Assembly: GCA_022702485.1 (NCBI GenBank)
Contig: JAJIYY010000005.1
Coordinates: 1,054,001 to 1,118,000, forward strand
DNA from: Simplicillium sp. C3G150-2
Lineage: Eukaryota > Ascomycota > Sordariomycetes > Hypocreales > Cordycipitaceae
Length of the DNA stretch: 64,000 bases
Direction of reading: 5' to 3'
The notes under the pieces were generated by a model that was not told where the DNA came from, ran no database searches, and saw nothing but the letters and a program-made list of their open reading frames with translations. The stretch's first letter is position 1. Every line of letters starts with the position of its first letter. Of the stretch, positions 42,002 to 53,910 are shown piece by piece. Position numbers and translations under genes: made by a program.

Positions 42002-44382
42002 TCATCGAAATAGGTCCGAGTTGTTCTTGGTTATCTCTCGGCCAATTGCCAGAATGGCGAATCCTCCCCGTGAGTCGATGTTGACGATAGAGCGACCTTT
42101 ACCCCGACGAGCTTCGAGGTGCTTGATCATGCTTCCCCATTGTCTGAGCACCGTCACACTATCCGCAAGAAGGCTCATTCCTTTCGTGTCTGTTCCCTGC
42201 CAATTGATGGTGCCAGTCCAACTATCTGGGTATGTAAGTTGTAGTTCTCCTTCTGATGAGATGTGCCGTGACTCGAAGTTGGCCCAAGGCTCGTTTTCGG
42301 TCACAATTTTAGTGATGGCATTCGTATACTTCCACTGGAGGGCTGAATGAAACGGAAGAAGTTGCCCTATACTCTTTGAACCGGATCCTTGAATGAAAGC
42401 ATCATTTCTGGACGCTACGAGGAAGGGGTAGTCGTTTCCCGGAAATTTGATTGCATCAGTCCAAATTGGCTCTCGAACCCTTATTCTGGTATTGCCATTT
42501 TCTGATAAAGTGTTAAGCCACGGATTGCGATTCCAGTCGCGAGATTTATAACCGAGAATGGGCTGTAAATCGGCGTCGGTGTGCCCAGATACGGTTTCAA
42601 ACTCAGTGCGTGAACCTATTGGTATCTTTGCCGTAATGTTTCCCATCCTTGTATGTATTATCGATGCGTAGTCCCGTAGAGGCAGCTTACCATCTTTGCG
42701 TCCCGAACTGTCCTTTTGAGGCGGCACCGCAGTGATATTGACGTTGCCTCTGCGAGAACTGGATTCCAACTGAGCAGACGAGTCTGTCAGCAAGTCCACT
42801 GATTTAAGCCCAATCAGAGCAGAAACGTCTCCGAATACGGAGAGTAGCTTGAGGCGGTTATATAGCGGAAACCAACCACGTATATTGCCCAGGCCTGATA
42901 TCATAATGCAGTCTGGCGCTTGAATCCTGTAGGGTGACACTGGACCGCCAACAGCATCCATAACACCTGGGGCAGTTACGTCGCCGTTGCTCAGCGTTGC
43001 AATAAATCCACCTGGGTTGGAGATATTCAGACCATTTCTTATATTTATGTCAAAATGATCTGTAATAATGGCTGTAGACTCGAAGACTGAGCCTGCAGGG
43101 AGCCAAAGAATAATGCGCCCTTGGTAGCAGGGCGATCCGGCAGCATCAGCCCAGTTGAGAACTGGTGAAGGGCCTGATAGATAGTACGTTTGAGACCTGA
43201 TGTTGAGGCGTGGCTTGATTCGAGGATCATTGGTGAATCCATCTAATGTCACAGAGGCGCCCGCGCTGGGAGGAGCTGTGCGTATGATGACTTCACCGAA
43301 AACTGTGACGTCTCTTCCATCTGTGCTTCTCGCATCATTGCTCCAGCCTTCTTCAACAATGTTCAGGGTGCTTTCTCGAACCAGGGAGACCGTATAAGAT
43401 ACTTCGCTCAGTCTGTATGGTGTATTCCTGCAATTCAACGCAGGAAGCGGCTTCCACAATAAAGGCGCTTCAGGGCTCGGCCCACTGATCGGTTCTCTAT
43501 CAATGAATTCAGTCTGTTCGCACTATTTAGCAAATCCTCTCTATTCTGTTAAGTTATATGTAATACCTTTGGAGCAGCAGGATGTAGAATAACGGCTGCT
43601 GTAATGAGGGAGGAGAGGGTGGTAGTGAGGATGATGATCATGGCGAGACAGATTCTGGATGCCGTCTTTGATGTTGAAGACTTAGATGTCGGTCGAACAT
43701 TCTCAATCACGCTATCATTTAATTGACGTTGAGGTGAAAGCAGAGTTTCGTTTTCATCAGCGACGGTGTATTCTTCTCTAGTTGAGCTCCTAGACGGAAT
43801 CTCTTGAAGAGCAGGCTCAAGAGTACCATAATTCACAGACCGCGCCGAGCTATAAGCGGGCGGCGCATCAATAATCTGTGCTGGAAGTAAGCGGCCAGGA
43901 GATTGGAATCGGGTTACTGATTCAAAAGAAGCCTGTAATGGTTGTCGTGCAGAAGCAGTATCAGAAATAGCCAGGTTTGGCACGTAGTTAGAACCGACGC
44001 TAGCTTCATTGCTCTGTCGTCTGGAACTTTGCAACCGATCAGTGCCATCAACTTGGTGAGTGTGGGACGACGTCTCATCTTGGGCTTCAGGAGCCGTTTC
44101 AGTGCCACCCGAGTTTTGTTGTCCATCGTGAGCCGCCTCTACTTCCTTTGCACTTCTTGGTTCAGACAATGTGGGATCTTCTACCATTACATCGGGTACA
44201 TGTGGCACTGCATGAGAAGCCTCTCGTGGTCCACCTCCAGAGCCTTCAGCTGCGGGGGAATGACCGTCGTTGTCGCTTGGCTGGAAGTATCCGTCCGTCG
44301 GAGAGAAGGCATCGCTCTCGTGGACCGAGAGATCGTGGCCCGAATCGTCAGAGTACAAGTCATCGCCTGATTGACTCGCCAT
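42002..44382 (-). CDS. Large single-pass membrane protein of unknown function
   Basis: Exons 44382-43567 and 43522-42002; 778 residues. Residues 1-240 are acidic, Ser-rich and disordered (cytosolic). One membrane span lies at about 245-268 (ICLAMIIILTTTLSSLI). The remaining 500 residues are probably outside the cell or in the lumen. They read as repeated beta strands with many Gly, Asn and Thr turns (VTVFGEVIIRT, FDINIRNGLNI, GNVNITAV), like beta-helix or adhesin-type domains of fungal surface proteins. No catalytic motif is visible. The join was chosen because KV|CEQTE restores the frame; the 44-bp intron is short but has a GT, a branch-like CTAAAT and an AG. Topology is type II. Function unknown. 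Confidence 0.78.
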
Positions 44383-46015
44383 GTTTAACCGAATTCTTCG
44401 TCAGAGATTTCAAATTATCACGACCTTTTCAACGGACATCTGGAGAAAATTGAAAAGAGGGGTTATGTAGGTGAATCGTTCTACACTATTTAAGGCTGAG
44501 TGTCGCCACGCACACTAGTTGATTTGCTGTCGCCTCACGGACATCACCAGCTGGCGCGGCGAATGATGGAGCAATGAATTATTCTTCAAAAAGCTTGACT
44601 CCATTGATTTAAGTTCAAATTTTTCTTCAGCGTTTAAACTTTGTTCTCAACAAGAAGAATATTACAACAGCACTCGGTGAGAGTGGCTCACAGAGAAGAG
44701 TTTCCGATCTCGATGCTTTCGGGTGACATACCCGTGTCACAGTAGTTGGCGGATCGACGATCAGTTTTTGGGCTTGGGCAAGTTAGGACATTATTGTACA
44801 AAATTGGCGTGTAAGTTATGTAGTTAGGAAAATTGTGTAAGTGTTTAATGTACAGGATATATGATTGGCACCTCATTTGCTGCAATCTCAATACGAGCCG
44901 CAAAAATAGCGTTGCCTGAAATTGTTTCGACCTCCGAGTAACATGTTCCTTCTTTTCTGTTCACTTCAACGAAATGCTGCCCGCCCCGTACCAGATCAAA
45001 TCCATCGCCTAAGAATTTGACAGTACCATTGATAGACTGCCAGCTCACAGTACCCTCGTGGTCCCCATAAATACATTCTCTCTCACTGGAAGAATATATA
45101 TCACCATTCGACAGCGTATCCATGATAAATATGAAGAAAAGCGACTATTGAGTTGAACTAGTAGGGGCGAGAGGAAATTGGGAGATATACTAGACGGGCC
45201 GATGACTACACAGTATCTTGTGAAGTGCGAAAGTCTCCGATCAAGCACGGTAAGGCTTGACCAGATTGGTGCTGACTGGTTGCATTTACGAATACCAGTT
45301 CAGAGGAGTATATTTTTAGGCATTGCCTTTAAGTGGTCAATGATGCCAGCAAAAGCTGGCTGCATGGCCAGCGTTGCGCGCATCTCGCTGTTTGACTTGT
45401 GTTGGACCAAGAGTCTGGCAGGCGATGCTGTATTGGGGGTACAGGGTGACAGAAACAGGAATTGTCTACTTGCCGCTAGTGAAGCTGCTAAATACTGGAC
45501 ATTTGGAGTTCTTTGAGGCGGAAAAAAACAATTCAAAAGTATTTTCAACTAACAGTAGCGTTTAAAAAAGCACGCGAGTCTTTAATTTGGAATTTAGCAT
45601 TATCAAACAATATTCTTACCTTGTTTACCTGGCAAGAATTATTTTGTCATCCCTCAGTCGCACTGAGCCACGTGCAAACTCAGCTGACGTTCCAGAGACA
45701 ACAGGCTCGCTCCTGCCAGTCTTTGCCTGTCCTGGCCAGTACCGGGAGTCTTACGTCCTGCTTGGCCCTGGTGAACCCCACTTTATCGCGCAGGCCGTCC
45801 TATCCGCGCTCCCGTTCACAGCGAGAAGTGCCTGCAGACCCTGAACCGAAGCTCAGAGAAGTCTCGGGTGTCCATTGAATTTGACATTCCGCATCTTTTC
45901 ATCCCTCAACATTCCATCAAAACAAGACTCACCTATGATATTCTAACTCCACCCCGACCACTAGAAAACTTAATTTTCTTCACTCCTTCGATTCTCTTCG
46001 AAGCGAAACCGCACA
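44383..46015. other. Intergenic region with a possible small gene
   Basis: An intact 92-codon frame (45123-44845, minus; start MDTLSNGDIYSSS, two cysteines) could encode a small protein but has no recognised family or splice evidence. The remainder is AT-rich with no supported gene; CT-rich sequence just before 46016 is probably the LETM1 leader. Confidence 0.3.
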
Positions 46016-47689
46016 ATGAGCGCCTCATCAAGAGCCGCTGCGCGCATTGCCAGTCGGCAACCCCTTGGTGTTACTTGTGAGATTTCTGCCTGTCCTGACC
46101 CCCGCGGGATCTCGCCAACTAACCGAATTGCAGCTCGCACCCTTTCTCGAGGAGTCTCACCCGCCTTGATCTCACGACACTTAGCCCGAAATGTCCAGAT
46201 TCCGGCGATAGCTCTCCTTGTCCCAGCGCGTTATATCGGCACCGAGCACCATCGCCAGGATGCGCAATCATCGACACCACCCCCAGGATTCAATGCGGAA
46301 CAGGCTAAGAAACCCATTCCCAAAGAATTGTCCGAGGCCGCAAAGTCCGATGGACAAACTCAAGATTCCACAAAGGCTACCGCCAGCAGCAATGGCCCCG
46401 ATACGACGAAAGCCGAAGCCGAAATGACCGAGGTTGCAGTAAAGAAGCAAGATCTGGCCAAGGACAAGGAAATCACGAAGAAAGAAAAGGACGAAAAGAA
46501 GTTGACCATTTGGCAAAAGGTCAAGAAAGAGGCACGCCATTACTGGGATGGCAGCAAATTGTTGGCGGCTGAAATCCGCATCAGTTGGCGCCTTGCCTTG
46601 AAGATGGGCGCTGGGTATGAGCTGACTCGACGAGAGCACAAGCAACTTCAGAGAACAGTGAAGGATTTAGGACGTCTTGTTCCATTTTCCGTGTTCATCA
46701 TCGTCCCATTTGCCGAAGCCTTGCTGCCCATCGCTCTCAAGCTCTTCCCCAATATGCTGCCCAGCACCTTTGAGGGAGAGAAGTCCAAGACTGCCAAAGC
46801 TACTCTGCTTCGATCAACACGCAAGGAGGTCAGCTCTTTCTTGCGCCAGACATTGAAAGAGACAGGATTGCCTCTCAGCTCTGCCACCGCGCAGAAGGAA
46901 GAGTTCGCCAACTTCTTCCGCAAGGTCAGATCTACTGGCGAGGCGCCTACTGCCCAGGATGTTATCAAGGTCTGCAAGGTTTTCAGAGATGATATGACTC
47001 TGGACAACTTGTCGCGTCCTCAGTTGGTGTCCATGTGCAAGTACATGAATCTTAACACTTTTGGCACGGATATGATGCTTCGTTATCAGATTCGCCACCG
47101 CATGAGACAAATTAAGAGAGATGATCGCGCCATCAGCTACGAAGGTGTCGACAGTCTCACGGTTGCTGAGCTGCAGATGGCTTGCGCCGCGCGTGGTATT
47201 AGAACTCACAGCGTTTCGCCCGCTAGAATGCGCACCGACATTCAGACTTGGTTGGATCTGCGTCTCCGCGAAGGTGTGCCATCTACTCTCCTGGTCCTGA
47301 GCAATGCCTACATGTACGGCCAGGGCTCTGGCGAAGGCTCTAGCCAAATTGATGCATTGATCGGAGTGTTGTCCTCTATTCCAGAGGAGCTCTTCCACGA
47401 AATCGAACTTGAAGTCCACAATGCTGAAGGAGCCGCAACTAACAAGCAGCGTCTGGAAGTCATTCGTGAACAGCAGGAGCTTATCGACGAAGAGAACGAG
47501 CAGAATGAGGAAAGCCAAAGCACTGGTATGGCCACTCCCCGTGACACGGAAGATATCGATGAGAAGGACGAGCGCGAAGTTGTCGCCGAGTCTGCTGCTA
47601 CTGAAAAGCCACAAGCCAGTGAGATGATGGCTGCAGAGAAGGATCAGGAGCAAGCTAGTCGCGAGACTGCAAAGTCGGAGCAGAAATAA
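46016..47689 (+). CDS. LETM1/Mdm38-type mitochondrial inner-membrane protein
   Basis: Exons 46016-46076 and 46134-47689; 538 residues. LETM1 proteins act in mitochondrial K+/H+ exchange, volume control and ribosome binding. The Arg/Ser/Ala-rich N-terminus (MSASSRAAARIASRQ) is a presequence. The LETM1 core starts with IWQKVKKEARHYWDGSKLL, has the membrane span LVPFSVFIIVPFAEALLPIALKLFPNMLPSTF, and continues through VCKVFRDD and LRYQIRHRMRQIKRDD. The intron of 57 bp (GTGAGA...CTAAC...GCAG) is a multiple of three, so the unspliced frame stays open. Removing it deletes a cysteine- and aspartate-containing stretch that would not fit a presequence. The C-terminus is acidic coiled coil. Confidence 0.93.
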   Translation: MSASSRAAARIASRQPLGVTCEISACPDPRGISPTNRIAARTLSRGVSPALISRHLARNVQIPAIALLVPARYIGTEHHRQDAQSSTPPPGFNAEQAKKPIPKELSEAAKSDGQTQDSTKATASSNGPDTTKAEAEMTEVAVKKQDLAKDKEITKKEKDEKKLTIWQKVKKEARHYWDGSKLLAAEIRISWRLALKMGAGYELTRREHKQLQRTVKDLGRLVPFSVFIIVPFAEALLPIALKLFPNMLPSTFEGEKSKTAKATLLRSTRKEVSSFLRQTLKETGLPLSSATAQKEEFANFFRKVRSTGEAPTAQDVIKVCKVFRDDMTLDNLSRPQLVSMCKYMNLNTFGTDMMLRYQIRHRMRQIKRDDRAISYEGVDSLTVAELQMACAARGIRTHSVSPARMRTDIQTWLDLRLREGVPSTLLVLSNAYMYGQGSGEGSSQIDALIGVLSSIPEELFHEIELEVHNAEGAATNKQRLEVIREQQELIDEENEQNEESQSTGMATPRDTEDIDEKDEREVVAESAATEKPQASEMMAAEKDQEQASRETAKSEQK

Positions 47690-48347
47690 GAGCGATGTGA
47701 GAAAAGACATCTTAAGTCAACACAAACAAGCCACAACGGCCGGGCCAACCAGCGGACATTCATTTACATAATATTCTACGACTCGTTGTATTTCATATGT
47801 ATGATTTTACGGCACTAGGGACACCGGCGTGTATCAGAAAATTGAACAAGCACTATCACATGGGACACAAGGAAACAAGGAGACAGCGGGTATAGACATC
47901 TCACTCAGCAATATCAATTAGAATTGGTTAGGTCATTTGTATAAAACTAGAATATTTTTTATCTCTTTCTTCTACCTGCTCTTCTACGAAATCATCGCAC
48001 GGTGACTTTATTGTTGGCTGTTCAAGGCGTGGACTTTATGGGCTGGCTATGGTGCTGCGAGCCGGTGCAGATGACGTAATCTCAATTGGCCAGCCATCGT
48101 CGTCACCAAGGCTCGCCTCTGTTTGTCATGCCACATGTAATCCCAAGGCAGCTAACTATCTCAAACGTTGACCTTTATTTATGAAAATTAATTATATTTC
48201 GACTTTTGAATTTGGCATAGAGCCCCAAGACGCGTTGCTCAAACGCCCCAGCTGTATTAAATCTCACAACCACCACGGTCCACTGCAAACGGTTCACTGT
48301 CTCACAGCCGAACCTCCCCGCCTTCCTACTCCCTCAGCCATTCTACC
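47690..48347. other. Intergenic region LETM1 - SNX4
   Basis: No gene supported; contains the SNX4 promoter and leader. Confidence 0.4.
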
Positions 48348-49796
48348 ATGGCTTCCGCCGACTCCGACCACGACCACGACAATTTCTCGAGCGTCTCGTG
48401 GAGCGAACCTGCAGCAGACAATCAAGCCGATACATTACCGTCAACACCAGGCGATTCTATAAAGCCCGGCATGAGTGGCGAAGCTCCTTCAGCTGGCGCT
48501 GGGCATGATGCACGTAGCGTCGGGGAAGAGAAGCTGGACTGCACTGTTGGATCACCCGTCAAAGAAAACGATGGTACAAAGGATGCGTTCATCTCATATC
48601 TTATTACCACAAATGTACGATAGACCATATCCAGTTGTGCTTATGAAGCACTAACCTTGTCATAGTCTACGTTCTCCGCCTTTCAAAGAGAAACCACGAC
48701 GATCCGACGCCGATTCACCGATTTCGTCTTCCTGTACAAGCAGCTGCTGAAAGACTATCCTGCAACTGCTGTGCCACCTCTGCCCGACAAGCAGCGCATG
48801 GAATATGTTCGGGGCGATCGTTTTGGCCCTGATTTTACTGGCCGCAGAGCCAACTCGCTGCAGCGCTTCCTCAGTCGCCTCTCACTACACCCTGTGCTTC
48901 GTCGCGCCCCTATTTTGCACAGTTTCCTCGAAAGCCAGGATTGGAATGCGACGATGCGCAGCAAGACTACCCGCTCGAGTGTATCAACTGACCCTAGTCA
49001 GGCGAGTGGTGTCTTCGATAACTTTGCAGACACATTCATCAATGCCTTTACAAAGGTGCACAAGCCTGATCGTCGATTCCTCGAAGTCAAAGAAAAGAGC
49101 GACAAGCTGGACGAAGATTTGAATCACATTGAAAAGGTTGTTGCAAGAGTTGCTCGTCGCCAAGGTGATCTCGAGACGGACTTTCGCGACCTGGCTGAGC
49201 AGTTCCAGAAGCTGGTTACTCTTGAGCCAGGCGTTGAGACTGCTGTCCACGGGTTTGCTGCATCAATTGAGGATTCTGCCGGTCAGCTTCACCAGCTCAA
49301 AGAGGTTACCGATCAAGACTACCTTGGTTCACTGCGTGACATGCAAGCCTACTCTATTGCGCTAAAGAACTTGCTAAAGGCGCGAGAGCAGAAGCAACTT
49401 GATTTTGAGCAATTAACAGAGTATCTGAACAAATCAACAGTTGAGCGCGACCATCTTCAAGCTGGACATACGTCATCTGGTCCTGGTGGCTTCTTCCGCT
49501 CAAAACTTGAAGACGTCCGTGGTGTTGATCACGAGCAGGCTCGACGAGAGCGCACGCGCAAGCTGGAACTGCGCGTGGATGAACTCACAGCTGAGGTTGA
49601 AAATGCCCGCCACACCAGCGAGATGTTTGACGAAGAAGTTGTGCGAGAGGTAGCGGATTTTGAGAGGATCAAGAGACTAGAGATGAAAGCTCAGTTGGGA
49701 GGACTGGCTGATGCACATGTGTCGTTTTACACGGAGGTGGAAGACATTTGGCAAAAATATGTAAATGAGATGGAGAAGCAAGGTGTCGTTGCTTAA
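48348..49796 (+). CDS. SNX4: Sorting nexin SNX4 (Atg24), PX-BAR protein
   Basis: Exons 48348-48614 and 48666-49796; 465 residues. SNX4 forms PX-BAR dimers that retrieve SNAREs from endosomes and serve selective autophagy. Seen: the PX domain with the phosphoinositide motif RRRFTDF, LPDKQRMEYVRGDRF and RRANSLQRFL, then the BAR-type coiled coil from DNFADTFINAF to the end (KSDKLDEDLNHIEKVV, ARRERTRKLELRVDEL). The N-terminal 85 residues are acidic and disordered. The length fits the family. It is convergent with the SDR gene, with about 146 bp between stops. Confidence 0.94.
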
Positions 49797-49942
49797 TTAA
49801 AATACGTCGTATGTACCAAAGCGTTTAATATATCTGAATTTGTAATCGCCTGTCACATGTACATGACCCTTGAACCTCGTAGTCGCTTTATGGGATTCTC
49901 GCCCGTTGCTGCCTTTCATGACTGTCGGGTAATGAGATGTAT

Positions 49943-50911
49943 TTACATATAGTCTTTGGTCTTCTCCAAACAGAAATCCCAGAATTCAGCAGCAAGTCCA
50001 CTACCACCCTCATCATTTGGCTTCATAGCCAGCACAATGTCTTCTCGTGGATTCTCAGAGATCTTCCCCCATGGAACGACGTAGCAGCCGTTTTTCTCCG
50101 CCGTAATCTCAGGCGATAGACCAGCGAACAGTTCAGTCAGAGCACCCAGATCAGCAGTGTATAGCAACGGCCATGCAAGATACGTCAGCCATGGTGTATG
50201 CCGGAACAAGTTGGTCGAAACAGCGCCTGGGTTTAGGGCGACACTGATAATGCCATCGGGTCCAAAGCGGCGCGCAGTCTCAGATGACAGGAACCAATTG
50301 CCTGCTTTTGAGCTGGTGTAGTTTTTGCCCTTGTCGTTTGGAGGTGTGCGTATTTCGTCCATGATGATTCCGCCTTTGGGAGCTGAAAGTTCGACAATTT
50401 GACTGCTGAGCCAGACCACTCGAGGAGATGGCGTATTTTCTGCTGCAGCTGTAGCTTTAAGAGTAGGCAGGAGAAGCTGGGTGAAGAGGAATGGTCCCAG
50501 ACAGTTTGTGGCGAGTTGCAGCTCAATGCCTTGCTTGGATACGCTGCCAAGTGGTGGTTGGGAGACGCCAGCGTTGTTCCAGAGAACATGCAGCTTGGAC
50601 TCTTTTGCTGTGAATTGATGAACTGATTCTTTTATACTGGCTAGATCGTCAAGTTGGAGGAAAAGAAATTCCAAGCGGCCCCTGGAGTTGGGACTGTCAG
50701 CCCGGATGGCTGCTATAGCTTGCTCTGTCTTGTCCTTGGACCTGGCGGCAATGTATACGGTGGCATTCTTGTGGTACAACATTTTGGTCAGTTCAAATCC
50801 AATTCCTGATGATCCGCCCGTCACGATGAATACTTTGCCATCTTGAGGACCAAGGTCATCAGGGGAGAATGTAGGTTTTGATGGGAAGAACTGCGACCAT
50901 TGTGCGCCCAT
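49943..50911 (-). CDS. Short-chain dehydrogenase/reductase (SDR)
   Basis: Intronless, 322 residues. The Rossmann nucleotide motif TGGSSGIG, the NNAG motif and the catalytic YTSSK with its upstream serine (WLSS) are all present, so it should be an active NAD(P)H-dependent oxidoreductase. Its overall layout (MGAQWSQFFPSKPTFSPDDL start, ALNPGAVSTNLFRH) matches the retinol-dehydrogenase/WW-oxidoreductase-like branch common in fungi. The substrate is unknown. No clustered partner is present. A C-terminal extension of about 20 residues ends KTKDYM. Confidence 0.92.
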   Translation of the reverse strand: MGAQWSQFFPSKPTFSPDDLGPQDGKVFIVTGGSSGIGFELTKMLYHKNATVYIAARSKDKTEQAIAAIRADSPNSRGRLEFLFLQLDDLASIKESVHQFTAKESKLHVLWNNAGVSQPPLGSVSKQGIELQLATNCLGPFLFTQLLLPTLKATAAAENTPSPRVVWLSSQIVELSAPKGGIIMDEIRTPPNDKGKNYTSSKAGNWFLSSETARRFGPDGIISVALNPGAVSTNLFRHTPWLTYLAWPLLYTADLGALTELFAGLSPEITAEKNGCYVVPWGKISENPREDIVLAMKPNDEGGSGLAAEFWDFCLEKTKDYM

Positions 50912-52403
50912 TTTGACTTGTACAAGAAGACTTTCACAGATTGAGAATAGCTATAGGTGCCTGAAAGATTGCAGATTAAAAAGTGATGACGCAAAATGAG
51001 GTTCGTGATGGCAAAATACTGTTTGTTTCCGCGCTTGTTGGCTTGGAGGCGTGCTTACTGACGCCCGCAGCCAGCGTGACAGCCTTACAAGAGTCAGACA
51101 GGGTAGTGAGACAGGTTGACCATGGCAGCGCATCAGTACGTTACCGCGCGACGACGCGCATGTTTGGTAGCAATTCATCTTGACAATAAGAGATTGATTG
51201 GCAGCTCGAAGCGATGGGTTATTGAGTTTCTGTTTAAAGATGAATTACCGTTCCCAAGTCGGTTTGTAGCAGTTGAAATCAAGCCAATGGCAATCAACTA
51301 ATTAAGCCCACCGTCGCGGGCACGCTCGCAACGTCATAACGGTACAAACTCCCTTTACTAACGGCTTCACTACATCTTACACGAAGAGGAAGACAGACGT
51401 TGTAATTCAATATACACTTAATTATCTAATTGGTAATCTTCCGCTTACCATATCAGGATAGATAGTACAAAGCGGCGCCAGCGATCGAAGCTGAACGGTG
51501 AAGTCATGACGCGCAATAGGATTAGCGTCTGCGGCCTGTGACATGTGATTGTCAAGCCCAGTGTTTGTTGCATTTCCACTCTCTACGGTCTCTGTCTCCC
51601 AACAACTTGACTCGTCAGTGGGCTGTGGATTATTTAAGTGGCTCCCCTTGCCACGCAGGCTTTGGAGTTATGGCGTGGTGCGGTGCTGGTGAAATTGATC
51701 ACAGTGTGCGGTTGTTCCGTTCTGAGTGAACCTGTCCTGTCGCGGCGCGAAACGGCACCACCTGGACATCTTTTTGCTGGAAACAAACTGTATTACCATT
51801 GCGCGTAGCTGTAAGAATGAGATACGCTGCGCCCCCAATTTTAGATATATTTACAGAATATTGTTTCCTCAAAAGACAGCACCCCAAGCTACGGATCACC
51901 CAAAATTACCCTACCCTCGCCGTTGTCCCGACTCGCCGTTTCAAACACGCAAAAACCCACTTTCACAAGCATTTCCTACCATTCCCCTAACCCTCTGTGC
52001 CTGTCTTCCCCTCACCTGGTGCTGCATGAATCGGTACTTGTCTTGGGGCCTTACGCAATGACACCCTCCATGACCTACCTCTTCGTTTCGCCCCATCAGT
52101 GCCCACGATCTCACGCAAATTTTGCCCTCGAGCGACCCAATTAGCTTCCCCCAGAGGCCCAGAGTCCATTTCCCCCGCACCAAACCCTTCCAAAAGCAGT
52201 AATGTTTTCTTCACCAGCCGAGGTCAATTCGGTACATGTTAAGAAATTGGGATCCAGTCAATTCTGTGGCATGCAATGCAAACGTTAATAACATTAATAT
52301 ATACTCAATTCATCCTGCCGCTTTCCCTGGTGTTTTTATTTGCATGGTGTAACCCTCACTTATCAATCTTTCATCGCCTTACACACAGATCTTCATCTTA
52401 ATC
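50912..52403. other. 1.5-kb intergenic region
   Basis: No gene supported. Small frames on both strands lack motifs. The pyrimidine-rich stretch near 52320-52400 is the leader of the next gene. Confidence 0.45.
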
Positions 52404-53521
52404 ATGGGGAGGGCTCAAGAACACAACACCCATTCCATGGTCTCTACCTGGCCTACGGATGACAGGAAGACATGGAATGGCTACCACAAGTTCATCGACT
52501 TCGTTAACGTTTATCCCCTTTATCCCGACCAACCGCTACCCGTCCACCCCAAGACCGACAAAGTGCCATGCATGAGCTCAATTTCGCAACACTTGTTCAT
52601 CATCGTCTTCGCCCTTATCCCTCTCATCCTCCACCAAGCGTACTTCAACTACATGGGCCACGGTCCCGGAAAGATCGCAATGATTTTGTTCTATAATGCC
52701 GCCTATACATTGACTGCCATTCGAGAAGTACGCATGCTTCGTCGTCTAGCACATAAATTTGGCTGCCTCGATGGCGACGTGGCCAAGCGTGATGGCATTC
52801 CCAACACCGGCGCTGGCAAGATCATTGGCGAGATGCACAAGACCGCAGGCTTCCGTATCATCCTGGCTGTCCTCATCGACTACGACCCAACCGTTGCTCC
52901 CACTTCTCTCATCAGCGACTGGGCTACTTTTGCTCGCTTCGTTCTCAAGCTCAGCCTGTACGGACCACTAGTCGACGTCTTTTTCTACACCTACCACCGC
53001 GCTTGTCACGAAATCCCATTTCTGTGGAAGTACCACCGTACCCACCACCTGGCTAAGCATCCTACAGCCGTGCACTCGGGCTTTGCAGACGATGAACAGG
53101 AGGTCATCGAAATTCTTATCGTGCCATTCCTGGTCTTTGCTACTCTCTGGGCAGTTGGACTCAAGCTGTCCTTCTTTGAGTGGTGGATGTGCTTTGAATA
53201 CGTTACCTACTCTGAGATTTGGGGCCATAGCGGACTTCGCATCCACGGAATCGTTCCTTCCCCTATTTCTTGGTTATTGGAGGCGTTGGATATGGAGCTG
53301 GCCGTTGAGGACCATGACATCCATCACCGCAAGGGTGTAAGTACAGAATATTTCGATCAATGTAATGCAGTTTGCTAACTTCAAAGCAGTGGCGCAAGAG
53401 CTTCAACTACAGCAAGCAATGTAGAATTATGGACCGTCTATTCGGAACCACGACGGACCGCATCGAGGCGACAAAGTCAAACATTGACTACTCGACGGTG
53501 GTTTGGATGCCACTCTGGTAG
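52404..53521 (+). CDS. Fatty-acid-hydroxylase/sterol-desaturase superfamily membrane enzyme
   Basis: Exons 52404-53336 and 53390-53521; 354 residues. Diiron enzymes of this superfamily hydroxylate or desaturate lipids in the ER. The histidine boxes that bind iron are visible: HRACH (about 200), HRTHH (about 212) and HDIHH (about 307). Additional histidines lie in VHSGF and the GHSG region. Hydrophobic segments precede the first box (LFIIVFALIPLIL). The exact substrate (sterol, sphingolipid or alkyl group) is not clear. The last exon supplies the conserved WRKSFNYSKQCRIMDRLFGT end. Confidence 0.9.
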
Positions 53522-53910
53522 ACACATGACATACAATGAATTTTCGCAAAAGATACCATAGATTTAATGAAATAGAATTCTCTTTACACAATAATGTATG
53601 TGCTGAATTAAGCGATGTATTGCATTGCACGGCGACGAGCTGCAGCAAGTGAATAGCGTGGCTGGTCCAATGACCCAAAGTTTTCGGGCTCACTAGAAAC
53701 ATGCAGACCAATTCGAACAGGCATGAGAATCTTGCATACATGTATGCAAGATGAAATCTGCCCTGCAGATGTGGCTTATCTTTGGCTGCGCGAATTCCAT
53801 AATAGCTGTGATAAAGCCAGACATGAGATCGCCAGTATGTCTTGCTCCACCTACATCAACTAATCCTGGTGCTGCTATCAAAGCGGTCGAGATTTCAATG
53901 TAACAACTCA
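53522..53910. other. Intergenic gap before the amylase gene
   Basis: No coding sequence recognised; contains the amylase promoter. Confidence 0.35.
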
